The notes beneath the pieces are model-generated. The model saw nothing but the letters and a program-made list of their open reading frames with translations. It was not told where the DNA came from and searched no databases. DNA of 38,453 nt, taken from positions 1-38,453 of the forward strand of contig JANOYC010000174.1 in the NCBI GenBank assembly GCA_031428675.1, written 5' to 3'. The position numbers were made by a program, and so were the translations under genes. Below are positions 31,415 to 38,453 of the stretch, one piece after another. The first letter of the stretch is position 1. Every line of letters starts with the position of its first letter. Origin of the DNA: JANOYC01 sp031428675 (GTDB taxonomy: Bacteria > Actinomycetota > Actinomycetes > Actinomycetales > Microbacteriaceae).

Positions 31415-32053
31415 TCAGATGTTGCCTATGACCGTGTCGCGCACGGCTTTGCCTTCGTGCAGGCTGTAATTCGCGCCGACAATTGCCAGAGTACCGTCGG
31501 CGATCGCGTCGCTGATGAGCTCTGACGCAGCGAGGATCTCGGCGATCGTGTCGCGCAGGTGTTCGCGGCCGACAGCCTGCGGGTCGAGGCTGCCCCGCGC
31601 GACGTGCTCCCGATCACTGCCGTCGACGCGGCGTACCGCGGGCACGATCTTCTCGACGATGCCTGCGATGTGTGGGGGGAGCGGCGACGCATCGGGCGCC
31701 AGGGAATCGATTGCGGCCTGGACCGCTCCGCACCGATCGTGCCCCAGCACGACGATCAGAGGAACTTTGAGCACCGCCACGGCATATTCGAGTGACCCGA
31801 CCACCGACCCTGAGATCACTTGGCCGGCATTGCGCACAACGAAAAGATCGCCGATGCCCTTGTCGAAGATGATCTCCGCGGCCAGACGTGAGTCTGCACA
31901 GCCGAAGAGTGCGGCGCTCGGAGTCTGCTCCAAGGCGACGGCGGCGCGGCGCTCGACATCCTGCCGAGGGTGCAGTGGAGCGCCGGCGACGAAGCGCTCG
32001 TTGCCGCGCATCATGTCGTGCCAGGCCTGTGCTGGAGTGAGTTTCGGGTTCAT
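31415..32053 (-). CDS. beta-class carbonic anhydrase
   Basis: A 212-residue beta-carbonic anhydrase that interconverts CO2 and bicarbonate. The zinc and catalytic residues are in LFGCADSRLAAE (Cys, Asp, Arg) and VVLGHDRCGAVQAA (His and Cys), with VRNAGQVI in between, all canonical. The ATG at 32053 overlaps the DUF4245 stop (ATGA) and has GGAG upstream; the longer open frame to 32404 is inside that gene. In M. tuberculosis the corresponding place between the fumarase and DUF4245 genes is held by glpX, so the carbonic anhydrase here looks like a local replacement. It probably supplies bicarbonate for carboxylations. Confidence 0.93.
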   Translation of the reverse strand: MNPKLTPAQAWHDMMRGNERFVAGAPLHPRQDVERRAAVALEQTPSAALFGCADSRLAAEIIFDKGIGDLFVVRNAGQVISGSVVGSLEYAVAVLKVPLIVVLGHDRCGAVQAAIDSLAPDASPLPPHIAGIVEKIVPAVRRVDGSDREHVARGSLDPQAVGREHLRDTIAEILAASELISDAIADGTLAIVGANYSLHEGKAVRDTVIGNI

Positions 32054-32700
32054 GGGGAGAGCTCCGTGATGTCGTCGGTAATGGATGTCGCTATCGTCAT
32101 GAATTCTTCGTCGGATGCGGTGCCCGCAAGAATGATCGTGTTCTCGCCGACCTCGGTAGTCATCGCGAACGCGAGATTTCCGGCATCTGCATCGTCGCGC
32201 TGCGAGTAGAGCATCCACGGGACTCCGCGAATGGACAACTGACCGGTAACCATCGCACCTCGCAACTGGCCGTCGAGCCACGTGGCGTTCGCACCGATGC
32301 CCTGGGTGACCGAGATGAACTGGGTCTTCGGGGTCACGAAGCCGATGTACCACACGGTGACGCCGTCGGAGCCGCTTTCGAGCGTCGCGCGGTTCGCCGA
32401 CCAATCTCCGCCAACCGATGGCGTAACGAGTTTTTCGGAGACCGCGGGTTGAGCTTCGCTAGCGACCTTCGAGAAATCTACCGCGTCGCGCGAAGGTTGG
32501 TCAGGGCGCACCACGACCACGACCAGAAAGAGAACGATCCCGAGCGATGCGACGAGTGAGAGAACGAGGTTGACGACGGTTTGACGTGACCGGCGAAGCC
32601 GCGAGGCTTCGGCCTTGCGCGCGGCCATCTCCTCCACCGTTTCGGCGCGGCCGAGCTCGGCCACGATCGGGCCTTCCTCGTGGGGTGGCGCGTGGTTCAT
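32050..32700 (-). CDS. DUF4245 family membrane protein
   Basis: A 216-residue actinobacterial protein of the DUF4245 family (Rv1100-like). The acidic N-terminus is followed by a charged stretch and one membrane helix (TVVNLVLSLVASLGIVLFLVVVVV, about residues 40-63), then an external domain with VTVWYIGFVTPKTQFISVTQG and SIRGVPWMLYS. The ATG at 32700 overlaps the xseB stop by 4 nt (ATGA), and its own stop overlaps the carbonic anhydrase start. Function is unknown; it is almost always found near glpX, fum or xse genes. Confidence 0.87.
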   Translation of the reverse strand: MNHAPPHEEGPIVAELGRAETVEEMAARKAEASRLRRSRQTVVNLVLSLVASLGIVLFLVVVVVRPDQPSRDAVDFSKVASEAQPAVSEKLVTPSVGGDWSANRATLESGSDGVTVWYIGFVTPKTQFISVTQGIGANATWLDGQLRGAMVTGQLSIRGVPWMLYSQRDDADAGNLAFAMTTEVGENTIILAGTASDEEFMTIATSITDDITELSP

Positions 32701-32936
32701 TGGCCGCTCACAGTGGCGCGGGTGGCTTCGAGGCGGGCCCTCGCCCCGAGGAGCCATTCTTCGCAACGGCGGGCGAGCGCCTCGCCGCGCTCCCATAGTG
32801 CGAGCGATTGTTCGAGGGTCGAGGAGCCGTGCTCGAGCTCGGAAACCACACGCACGAGTTCGTCTCGCGCTTGCTCGTAACTGAGTGCAGCGACGTCAGC
32901 AGACGGTTCGGACGCTGCGGGGTTGGTTACAGACAC
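32697..32936 (-). CDS. xseB: exodeoxyribonuclease VII small subunit
   Basis: A 79-residue XseB, the small helical subunit of exonuclease VII that caps the XseA complex. The family core LSYEQARDELVRVVSELEHG, then LEQSLALWERGEALARRCEEWL, is complete. I chose the GTG at 32936 because the residues before it are not conserved and it lies 10 nt after the xseA stop; a -10-like TAGAGT (32944-32949) ends 7 nt upstream. The preceding open frame to 33041 lies inside xseA. It lies between xseA and DUF4245 and overlaps the latter by 4 nt. Confidence 0.9.
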   Translation of the reverse strand: MSVTNPAASEPSADVAALSYEQARDELVRVVSELEHGSSTLEQSLALWERGEALARRCEEWLLGARARLEATRATVSGQ

Positions 32937-32943
32937 ATTTTCC

Positions 32944-32949
32944 ACTCTA
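32944..32949 (-). promoter_or_regulatory. -10 box TAGAGT overlapping the xseA stop (xseB)
   Basis: TAGAGT begins with the TAG stop of xseA and ends 7 nt before the xseB GTG. It may add a leaderless xseB transcript inside the operon, but read-through from xseA would suffice. Confidence 0.35.
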
Positions 32950-34206
32950 GCTATCCGGCTGTAGCGGGTTGGTAGCGTCAACGGTTGTTCGCACAACCCC
33001 ATCGGCGACGGTGAGGCGAATGCGAGTGCCGGGAGCGGCATCCGTGGTCGTGCGTAGTGCTCGACCGTCTGGCAATTGCGCGATCGCGTAGCCGCGCTCG
33101 AGAGTGCGTTTGGGCGACAGCGCGCGTAATTGAGCAGTCAGGTCGGTCACCGAGCGTTCGGCGCGCTCGAGCTTCAGCTCGAGCAACTCGCCACCCCGCG
33201 CCATCCAGCGAGACAAGTCATCGGCGCGAGTGCCCACGATCCATTCGCCGCTCACAAGAACCGGCCGAGAGCGCAATTGTGCGAGCGACTGGATCTCCGT
33301 TGACACCCTGGTGGTTATCCGGGAACGCATGCGGGCCCTTGCTTGCTCCACACCGGCGAGCTCTTCGGTGACGTCGGGCACAACGCGCTTGGCCGCGTCC
33401 GTCGGTGTGGACGCACGCAGATCAGCGACGTCGTCGAGCAGAGGTCGGTCGGCTTCGTGACCGATGGCGCTCACGATCGGCGTGGTGCATGCGGCGACGG
33501 CACGGATGAGCGACTCGTCACTGAAGCCGAGCAGATTCTGGAAGTCGCCACCGCCGCGGGCCACGATGATGACGTCGACGTCGGGGTCGGCATCAAGGGC
33601 GACGATTGCCGCCGTCACGTCTTGCACCATGCGATCGCCCTGCACGGTGGCGTGAATGACGCGAAACTGCACCGACGGCCAGCGCAACTGGGCGTTTCGC
33701 AGCACGTCTTTCTCGGCGTCGCTGTCGCGGCCGGTCACGAGCCCGATACGGGTCGGCAGGAACGGCAGCGAGCGCTTGCGAGAGATGTCGAAGAGTCCTT
33801 CGGCAGCGAGCTTCTGTCGTAGCCGCTCGAGGCGCTCGAGCAAGTCGCCGAGGCCGACGTGCCGCATGTCGAGAACCTGCATCGTCAGGGCACCGCTCTT
33901 GACCCACATGTTCGGTTTGACGAGTGCGACGACATGGTCGCCCTGCTTCAGGTCTTTCGGCACCCTCGCGCGCACACTCGACCAGATCGTAAACGACACA
34001 GTAGCGTCGGCCTCGAGATCTTTGAGCTTGCCATACACGTTGCCGCCGGACACGTTCCATCCGGTGATCTCGCCTTCGACCCAAGCGGTGCCGAGGCGTT
34101 CGATCCAGCCCTTGACTTGAGCGGCGAAATGGCCGACCGACCACGGCGTGTCAATAGTCGGCGGGCCGGATGCGGCGGCGCCAGAGCCCGCGATTGCGTC
34201 GGTCAT
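32947..34206 (-). CDS. xseA: exodeoxyribonuclease VII large subunit
   Basis: A 419-residue XseA with the N-terminal OB-fold (WVEGEITGWNVSGGNVYGKLKD, then VVALVKPNMWVKSGALTMQVLDM, about residues 40-115), the catalytic domain with RIGLVTGRDSDAEKDVL and DVIIVARGGGDFQNLLGFSDE (the GGG-x-E region near 210-225), and IGHEADRPLLDDVADLRASTPTDAA with the catalytic His and Asp, followed by coiled coil. Start: ATG at 34206, weakly supported by GGGGGG upstream; an in-frame ATG at 34224 with GGGAGCG is also possible. It degrades single-stranded DNA with XseB and is divergent from ispH. Confidence 0.92.
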   Translation of the reverse strand: MTDAIAGSGAAASGPPTIDTPWSVGHFAAQVKGWIERLGTAWVEGEITGWNVSGGNVYGKLKDLEADATVSFTIWSSVRARVPKDLKQGDHVVALVKPNMWVKSGALTMQVLDMRHVGLGDLLERLERLRQKLAAEGLFDISRKRSLPFLPTRIGLVTGRDSDAEKDVLRNAQLRWPSVQFRVIHATVQGDRMVQDVTAAIVALDADPDVDVIIVARGGGDFQNLLGFSDESLIRAVAACTTPIVSAIGHEADRPLLDDVADLRASTPTDAAKRVVPDVTEELAGVEQARARMRSRITTRVSTEIQSLAQLRSRPVLVSGEWIVGTRADDLSRWMARGGELLELKLERAERSVTDLTAQLRALSPKRTLERGYAIAQLPDGRALRTTTDAAPGTRIRLTVADGVVRTTVDATNPLQPDS

Positions 34207-34264
34207 GCGAACCCCCCGTTTCATCGAGCGCTCCCGCTGCCCGGCCAGCCGCGGGTGCCGCGGA

Positions 34265-34270
34265 TAGGAT
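34265..34270 (+). promoter_or_regulatory. -10 box TAGGAT, leaderless spacing (ispH)
   Basis: TAGGAT ends 6 nt before the GTG at 34277, with no Shine-Dalgarno sequence. On the opposite strand the same bases give TATCC, which might serve the divergent xseA promoter. Confidence 0.55.
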
Positions 34271-34276
34271 TGAGGC

Positions 34277-35380
34277 GTGAGTGCGATATCCAACGGCTCG
34301 GCCGTGAGCGTGGAAACTCCGCGGATTCCCGCGGTGAGAAACAGGCTAAAGGATAACCCCGTCGTTGGAGGCAAGCGGGTGCTTCTCGCAGCGCCGCGCG
34401 GCTATTGTGCAGGAGTAGATCGCGCTGTGATCGCGGTCGAGAAGGCGTTAGAGCATTACGGGGCTCCGGTGTACGTGCGCAAGCAGATCGTGCACAACAT
34501 CCACGTGGTGTCGACTCTCGAGCGGCAAGGGGCGATCTTCGTCGATGACGTCGACGAGGTGCCGCCCGGCTCGCACATTGTCTTCAGCGCCCACGGCGTG
34601 TCGCCGGCGGTCGTCCAAGGCGCCGCCGATCGTCAATTGCAGGCGATCGACGCCACCTGCCCGCTGGTGACCAAAGTGCACCGCGAAGCCGTGCGGTTTG
34701 CCCGCGACGACTACGAAATCCTGCTCATCGGACACCACGGCCACGAAGAAGTTGAGGGAACTATGGGTCACGCCCCCGAGCGCACGACTCTCGTCAACTC
34801 TCCCGCCGACGTTCCAAACATCGTGGTCACGAACCCCAATCATCTCGTGTGGCTCTCGCAGACCACGTTGAGTGTCGATGAGACGATGGAAACCGTGCGG
34901 TTGTTGCGCGAGCGGTTCCCGAATCTGCAAGACCCGCCGAGCGACGATATCTGCTACGCCACCCAGAACCGCCAAGTCGCGATCAAGAAGGTGGCGGAGG
35001 CCGCCGATCTCGTCATCGTCGTGGGCTCGGCGAACAGTTCCAACACGGTGCGGCTCGTCGATGTGGCTCTCGAATACGGCGCGACCGCTGCCTACCGCGT
35101 CGACTATGCGAGCGAAATCAAACAAGAGTGGCTCGAGGGCGTGTCGACGGTCGGTGTGAGCTCCGGCGCGTCGGTTCCTGAAGTACTCGTGCGCGAGGTG
35201 CTCGACGATCTCGCCGACGCGGGCTATCGCGACGTCTCGCAGGTGGTGACGGCCGAGGAGGACCTCATGTTCTCGCTACCCAAGGAACTGCGCCGCACGG
35301 CTACCGGCGAGGCCGACGAACGCGGGCTCGGCGGCCGACGACGTCTCGACTGGCAGTCAAGCGCTACCGGCGCCAGTTGA
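34277..35380 (+). CDS. ispH: 4-hydroxy-3-methylbut-2-enyl diphosphate reductase
   Basis: A 367-residue IspH, the last enzyme of the MEP isoprenoid pathway, which reduces HMBPP to IPP and DMAPP with a [4Fe-4S] cluster. The three cluster cysteines are C44 (RGYCAGVDRA), C128 (DATCPLVTKV) and C226 (DDICYATQNR), and the catalytic Glu lies in HHGHEEVEGTMGH. The N-terminal 33 residues and the C-terminal tail (about 30) are extra to the core and low in conservation, as usual in actinobacteria. The GTG start is set by the -10 box. Together with the cis-prenyltransferase gene at 26198 it marks the isoprenoid genes of the block. Confidence 0.95.
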   Translation: MSAISNGSAVSVETPRIPAVRNRLKDNPVVGGKRVLLAAPRGYCAGVDRAVIAVEKALEHYGAPVYVRKQIVHNIHVVSTLERQGAIFVDDVDEVPPGSHIVFSAHGVSPAVVQGAADRQLQAIDATCPLVTKVHREAVRFARDDYEILLIGHHGHEEVEGTMGHAPERTTLVNSPADVPNIVVTNPNHLVWLSQTTLSVDETMETVRLLRERFPNLQDPPSDDICYATQNRQVAIKKVAEAADLVIVVGSANSSNTVRLVDVALEYGATAAYRVDYASEIKQEWLEGVSTVGVSSGASVPEVLVREVLDDLADAGYRDVSQVVTAEEDLMFSLPKELRRTATGEADERGLGGRRRLDWQSSATGAS

Positions 35381-35423
35381 TCGAGCCGGCCCCCGCGCGT
35401 TCGACACTCTGGAACCGACTCGA

Positions 35424-35439
35424 CTGACGCGCAAGTCAG
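35424..35439. terminator. short hairpin between convergent ispH and fba
   Basis: CTGAC-GCGCAA-GTCAG gives a 5-bp stem with a 6-nt loop in the 55-bp gap between the two stops; it is too short for firm calling. Confidence 0.25.
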
Positions 35440-36461
35440 CTACCGGAGTGGCCGAACGAACCGAGTTGACGCGTGGCTTCAACGACTCGCTTTGCCATCG
35501 CGGACTCCGCGATTTTGCCCCACGAGCGCGGGTCGTAGACCTTCTTGTTGCCGACCTCGCCGTCGACCTTGAGGAATCCGTCGTAGTTGCGAAGCACGGT
35601 GTCTGCAATCGAGCGGCTGAAGGCGTACTGCGTGTCGGTGTCGATGTTCATCTTGATGACGCCGTTGGCGACCGCCGTGGCGATCTCATCGTCGGTGGAT
35701 CCCGAGCCACCGTGGAACACGAGGTCGAGCGGCTTGTCGCCGGTGCCATATTTCGCCTGAATGCCCGACTGAATTTCTCCGAGCAATTCCGGCTTGAGCT
35801 TCACGTTGCCCGGCTTGTAGACACCGTGCACGTTGCCGAACGTGAGCGCCGCGATGTAGCGGCCTTGGTCGCCGAGACCGAGCGCCTCGACGGTCGCGAT
35901 GACGTCATCCAGCGTGGTGTAGAGGTTGTCGTTGATGTCGTGGCTGACGCCGTCTTCCTCGCCGCCGACGACGCCGATCTCGACCTCGAGGATCGCGTTG
36001 ATCGCCTTCATGCGGGGGAGTAGATCTTTCGCGATCGCGAGGTTCTCTTCAAGCGGAACCGCCGAGCCATCCCACATGTGGGATTGGAAGATGGGGTTAC
36101 GGCCAGCCTTTACTTCCGCTTCGGAGGCAGCGAGAAGGGGAAGCACGAACCCGTCGAGAGCATCTTTCGGGCAGTGGTCGGTGTGGAGGGCGACCGTCAC
36201 GGGATAGTTCTTGGCGACCTCGGTGGCGAACGCGGCGAACGCGAGCGCACCGGATGCGCGGTTCTTGACCGACTGGCCGGCAAAGTAGTCGGCGCCGCCG
36301 GTGGTCACCTGCAGGATGCCGTCGGATCCCGCTTCGGTCAGGCCCTGGAGCACCGAGTTGATCGTCGACGACGACGAGACATTGATGGCCGGGTAGGCGA
36401 ATCCGCGGGTCTTCGCCTTGTGCAGCATCTCTGCGTACTGTTCCGGGGTGGCGACGGGCAT
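35436..36461 (-). CDS. fbaA: class II fructose-bisphosphate aldolase
   Basis: A 341-residue zinc-dependent aldolase that splits or forms fructose 1,6-bisphosphate. Zinc and substrate residues appear as HTDHCPKD (near residue 95; His and Asp), SHMWDGSAVPLEEN (near 128), EVEIGVVGGEEDGV (near 160), FGNVHGVYKPGNVK (near 212) and LVFHGGSGS (near 250). Long loops and about 340 residues fit the FbaA group. The start ATG at 36461 has AGAGGAG upstream; the open frame to 36602 is in the leader. A TAGACT -10 box overlaps a palindrome upstream. Divergent from glpX, which acts on the same metabolite. Confidence 0.94.
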   Translation of the reverse strand: MPVATPEQYAEMLHKAKTRGFAYPAINVSSSSTINSVLQGLTEAGSDGILQVTTGGADYFAGQSVKNRASGALAFAAFATEVAKNYPVTVALHTDHCPKDALDGFVLPLLAASEAEVKAGRNPIFQSHMWDGSAVPLEENLAIAKDLLPRMKAINAILEVEIGVVGGEEDGVSHDINDNLYTTLDDVIATVEALGLGDQGRYIAALTFGNVHGVYKPGNVKLKPELLGEIQSGIQAKYGTGDKPLDLVFHGGSGSTDDEIATAVANGVIKMNIDTDTQYAFSRSIADTVLRNYDGFLKVDGEVGNKKVYDPRSWGKIAESAMAKRVVEATRQLGSFGHSGS

Positions 36462-36672
36462 GTGTGGTCTCCTCTTGGCGAGTTCGTTCCGCGTTCGCGG
36501 TGCGGCGATGCCGACTTTCGCTGAAAGTCTAGCGATGTGGCCGTCGAGAAATCCCGCTGTAAAACACACACCCGGTATGCTGGGGGTGCGCTGTACCACC
36601 ACCGGCGCGTTCCCAGCAACAGACCCAGCAACCCGCGGGGTTCCAGACGCTGATCAATCAAAGGACGAAATT
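36462..36672. other. fba-glpX divergent intergenic region
   Basis: This 211-bp stretch holds the fba -10-like TAGACT and 5' leader, the GACTTTC palindrome, a TATGCT -10 candidate for glpX and its leader with two CCCAGCAAC direct repeats (starting near 36612 and 36624). I see no gene in it. Confidence 0.6.
36513..36529. promoter_or_regulatory. palindrome between divergent fba and glpX
   Basis: GACTTTC-GCT-GAAAGTC is a perfect 7+7 bp inverted repeat. It overlaps the reverse-strand -10-like TAGACT (36526-36531) that would serve fba, so a protein bound here would block its start. It lies about 145 bp upstream of glpX. It could also form a hairpin at the very 5' end of the fba RNA. Confidence 0.5.
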
Positions 36673-37686
36673 GTGGTGAGCACCGAAACCGGAACACTGT
36701 ATCTGCATCCGGATCGAAACTTGGCGATGGAGTTGGTGCGGGCCACCGAGGCCGCCGCCATCAGGGCCGTTCCATTCATCGGTCGGGGCGACAAGAACGC
36801 TGCAGACAAGGCAGCTGTCGACGCGATGCGGAAGTTCCTCGGAACGGTGAATTTCGACGGTGTCGTTGTCATCGGCGAGGGCGAAAAAGACAAGGCTCCG
36901 ATGCTGTACAACGGGGAGCACGTGGGCAACGGCCGCGGCCCTGCCTGCGACATCGCCGTCGATCCGATTGACGGCACATCGCTCACGGCGGCGGGGCGCC
37001 AGAACGCGCTGTCGATGATCGCGGTCTCGGATCGCGGCACAATGCTCGATGCTTCGACCGTGTTCTACATGGAGAAGATCGTGTCCTCGCACGAGGGCAT
37101 CGGGGTTGTCGACATTCGTCAACCGATCGGAGAGAATATCCGCGCGCTCGCGAAGGCCAAGGGCAAGCCGGTCCATGAGATGATCGTCGCCGTGCTCGAC
37201 CGACCCAGGCACGCCCAACTCATTGACGACATTCGTGCGGCGGGCGCGGGCACCCGACTACTCCTCGACGGCGATGTCGCGGGCGGAATCAACGCCGCGA
37301 TGTACGGCAACCGCATCGACTTGTGTGTGGGAATCGGCGGCAGTCCGGAAGGCGTAGCGACAGCGTGTGCGATCACCGCCCTGGGCGGGCTGATCCAGGG
37401 TCGTCTTGTGCCGGGCTCCGATGATGAGCGCCAGCGTGGTATCGATGCCGGGTTGAAATTCGACTACGTCTATGAGGCGAACGAGCTCGTTCGCAGCGAC
37501 AACACCTACTTCGTCGCTACCGGCGTTACCGATGGCGGGCTCGTGACCGGCGTGCGGCGCAAGGGACCGGTGATCCACACCGAGAGCATTGTTCTGCGCG
37601 GCCGATCAGGCACCATACGCCGTGTCGTCGCCGACCACCTCGCTCAGAAGTGGCTCGGCGACGACGAGCACCTCGGGGCTCCGTAG
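36673..37686 (+). CDS. glpX: class II fructose-1,6-bisphosphatase
   Basis: A 337-residue GlpX that hydrolyses fructose 1,6-bisphosphate in gluconeogenesis. Metal and substrate motifs: IGEGEKDKAPMLYNGE (near residue 58), DIAVDPIDGTSLTA (near 95), LDGDVAGGINAAM (near 198) and GIGGSPEGVATACAI (near 226). The GTG at 36673 is preceded by AAAGGA; the second GTG (36676) is the next codon. A -10-like TATGCT at 36576-36581 gives a leader of about 85 nt containing two CCCAGCAAC repeats and an AACCC-GCG-GGGTT hairpin (36630-36642). It is divergent from fba and convergent with rmuC. Confidence 0.94.
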   Translation: MVSTETGTLYLHPDRNLAMELVRATEAAAIRAVPFIGRGDKNAADKAAVDAMRKFLGTVNFDGVVVIGEGEKDKAPMLYNGEHVGNGRGPACDIAVDPIDGTSLTAAGRQNALSMIAVSDRGTMLDASTVFYMEKIVSSHEGIGVVDIRQPIGENIRALAKAKGKPVHEMIVAVLDRPRHAQLIDDIRAAGAGTRLLLDGDVAGGINAAMYGNRIDLCVGIGGSPEGVATACAITALGGLIQGRLVPGSDDERQRGIDAGLKFDYVYEANELVRSDNTYFVATGVTDGGLVTGVRRKGPVIHTESIVLRGRSGTIRRVVADHLAQKWLGDDEHLGAP

Positions 37687-37715
37687 CCACCTGTCGGCGA
37701 GGCCCGCGCCGCCGG

Positions 37716-38453
37716 TCAGGCGCGAGCGCGCAGCATCTCGTCGAGTTCTTCTTCGTCGCTCGTGAGCTCGAGTTCGACGGCGGTGAGCTGTCGGGGCTGT
37801 TGGTCGATGACGCGGGGCGTACCGAGCACTTTCGATTCATCGAGTGCGTCGAGTTTGCGGGCAGTAACCAGCACCCTGCTCTCGAGGGAGTTGGCGAAAG
37901 TGTTGTAGCTCGAGACCGTGCTTTCGATCGAGCGGCGTAACTTGTCGGCGTGATCCGCGAGTGTGCCGAGGCGCGCATACAACTCTTTGCCCAGATCGAA
38001 AAGGCGCTTCGCGTCCTCCGTGAGTACGTCCTGCTGCCACGTGAAGGCGACCGTCTTGAGCACGGCCCACAGGTTGACCGGTGAGGCAAGGGCAATGCGC
38101 TTGCTGAACGCGTAGTCGAGAAGGCTGGGGTCCTGTTCGAGTGCTGCAGCAAGTAGCGATTCGCTCGGGATGAAGGCGACAGTGAACTCGGGGCTCGCGT
38201 CGAGGCCGAGCCAGTAGGACTTGCCAGCAAGAGCGTCGACATGAGATCGGACTTGCTTCGCGTGCTGAGCGAGGAGCGACTTGCGACGTGCCTCCTCCTC
38301 CCCGGTCGCTGTCGCCGGGATCTGGCTGGCGTCGAGGTAGGCGTTGTACGGCACCTTTGCGTCAACCGCGATCGACTTACCACCGGGCAGGCGCACCACC
38401 ATGTCTGGGCGCCCAGCGCCGGCATCTGAGGTGATACTCGATTGCAGGTTGAA
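37716..38453 (-). CDS. rmuC: DNA recombination protein RmuC, partial
   Basis: The reverse frame is open to the window edge (245 residues to the stop at 37716), so the N-terminal coiled coil is missing. The nuclease-like RmuC core is visible: QSSITSDAGAGRPDMVVRLP at the window edge, GGKSIAVDAKVPYNAYLDA, HVDALAGKSYW, SPEFTVAFIPSESLLAAAL, and the SPVNLWAVLKTVAFTWQQD segment, then a helical tail with SYNTFANSLESRVL. RmuC limits inversion rearrangements, probably by acting on DNA ends. The gene is convergent with glpX, 29 nt apart. Confidence 0.92.
   Translation of the reverse strand, partial: FNLQSSITSDAGAGRPDMVVRLPGGKSIAVDAKVPYNAYLDASQIPATATGEEEARRKSLLAQHAKQVRSHVDALAGKSYWLGLDASPEFTVAFIPSESLLAAALEQDPSLLDYAFSKRIALASPVNLWAVLKTVAFTWQQDVLTEDAKRLFDLGKELYARLGTLADHADKLRRSIESTVSSYNTFANSLESRVLVTARKLDALDESKVLGTPRVIDQQPRQLTAVELELTSDEEELDEMLRARA

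Noticed and set aside
1..38453. Frequent GGATGC/GCATCC hexamers, considered as a chromosome-orienting motif
   Set aside because: Roughly forty by eye, about equally on both strands, and only modestly above what GC content predicts; most fall in Ala-Asp-Ala type codons.
1..38453. tRNA, rRNA, CRISPR arrays, insertion sequences, prophage genes
   Set aside because: Looked for and not seen: no cloverleaf, no regularly spaced repeats, no transposase or integrase motifs.

Overview
High-GC, densely packed chromosomal DNA that looks like an actinomycete, most likely of the family Microbacteriaceae. The reasons are the GC-rich third codon positions, actinobacterial families such as DUF4245 and DUF4307, many -10-like TAnnnT boxes placed 6-8 nt before an ATG or GTG (leaderless transcripts), and a gene set on the right that matches, from memory, the greA-ispH region of Mycobacterium tuberculosis (about Rv1080-Rv1110). 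No rRNA, tRNA, CRISPR, insertion sequence or phage gene was seen.

Left third (1-16142): an accessory catabolic island. A leftward operon encodes a CodA-like amidohydrolase, a three-gene NitT/TauT-type ABC importer with an NMT1/THI5-like lipoprotein, an SDR dehydrogenase, an FAD (VAO/PCMH) oxidoreductase, a creatininase-family amidohydrolase and the start of a PNPOx-family flavoprotein cut by the window edge. Divergent from it are an XRE-cupin regulator and a phthalate-dioxygenase-reductase-type flavoprotein, with a perfect 7+7 bp palindrome in the shared promoter region. Next come an XdhC-type maturation factor flanked by two COG0402 amidohydrolases (one intact and 8-oxoguanine-deaminase-like, one missing metal ligands), then a molybdenum hydroxylase built as a fused Fe-S/Mo subunit plus a separate FAD subunit. 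Together these suggest import, deamination, ring hydroxylation and ring opening of a nitrogen heterocycle such as an oxopurine, pterin or pyrimidine-like compound. The substrate cannot be read from sequence.

Middle (16199-24087): an ABC-2 type exporter pair, lemA-htpX, a lipoprotein, a YcaQ-like winged-helix DNA glycosylase, an AI-2E/PerM-family membrane protein and threonine ammonia-lyase.

Right (24091-38453): housekeeping genes greA, DUF4307, a small membrane protein, a TrhA/hemolysin III protein, a cis-prenyltransferase, a class-V aminotransferase-fold protein without the PLP lysine, phoH2, fumC, beta-carbonic anhydrase, DUF4245, xseB, xseA, ispH, class II fructose-bisphosphate aldolase, glpX and a partial rmuC. 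Candidate non-coding signals here include a hairpin leader for greA, a nested stem leader for phoH2, a hairpin holding the stop codons of two overlapping convergent genes, a 19-bp perfect inverted repeat flanked by G-quadruplex motifs between phoH2 and fumC, and a palindrome between the divergent fba and glpX genes.
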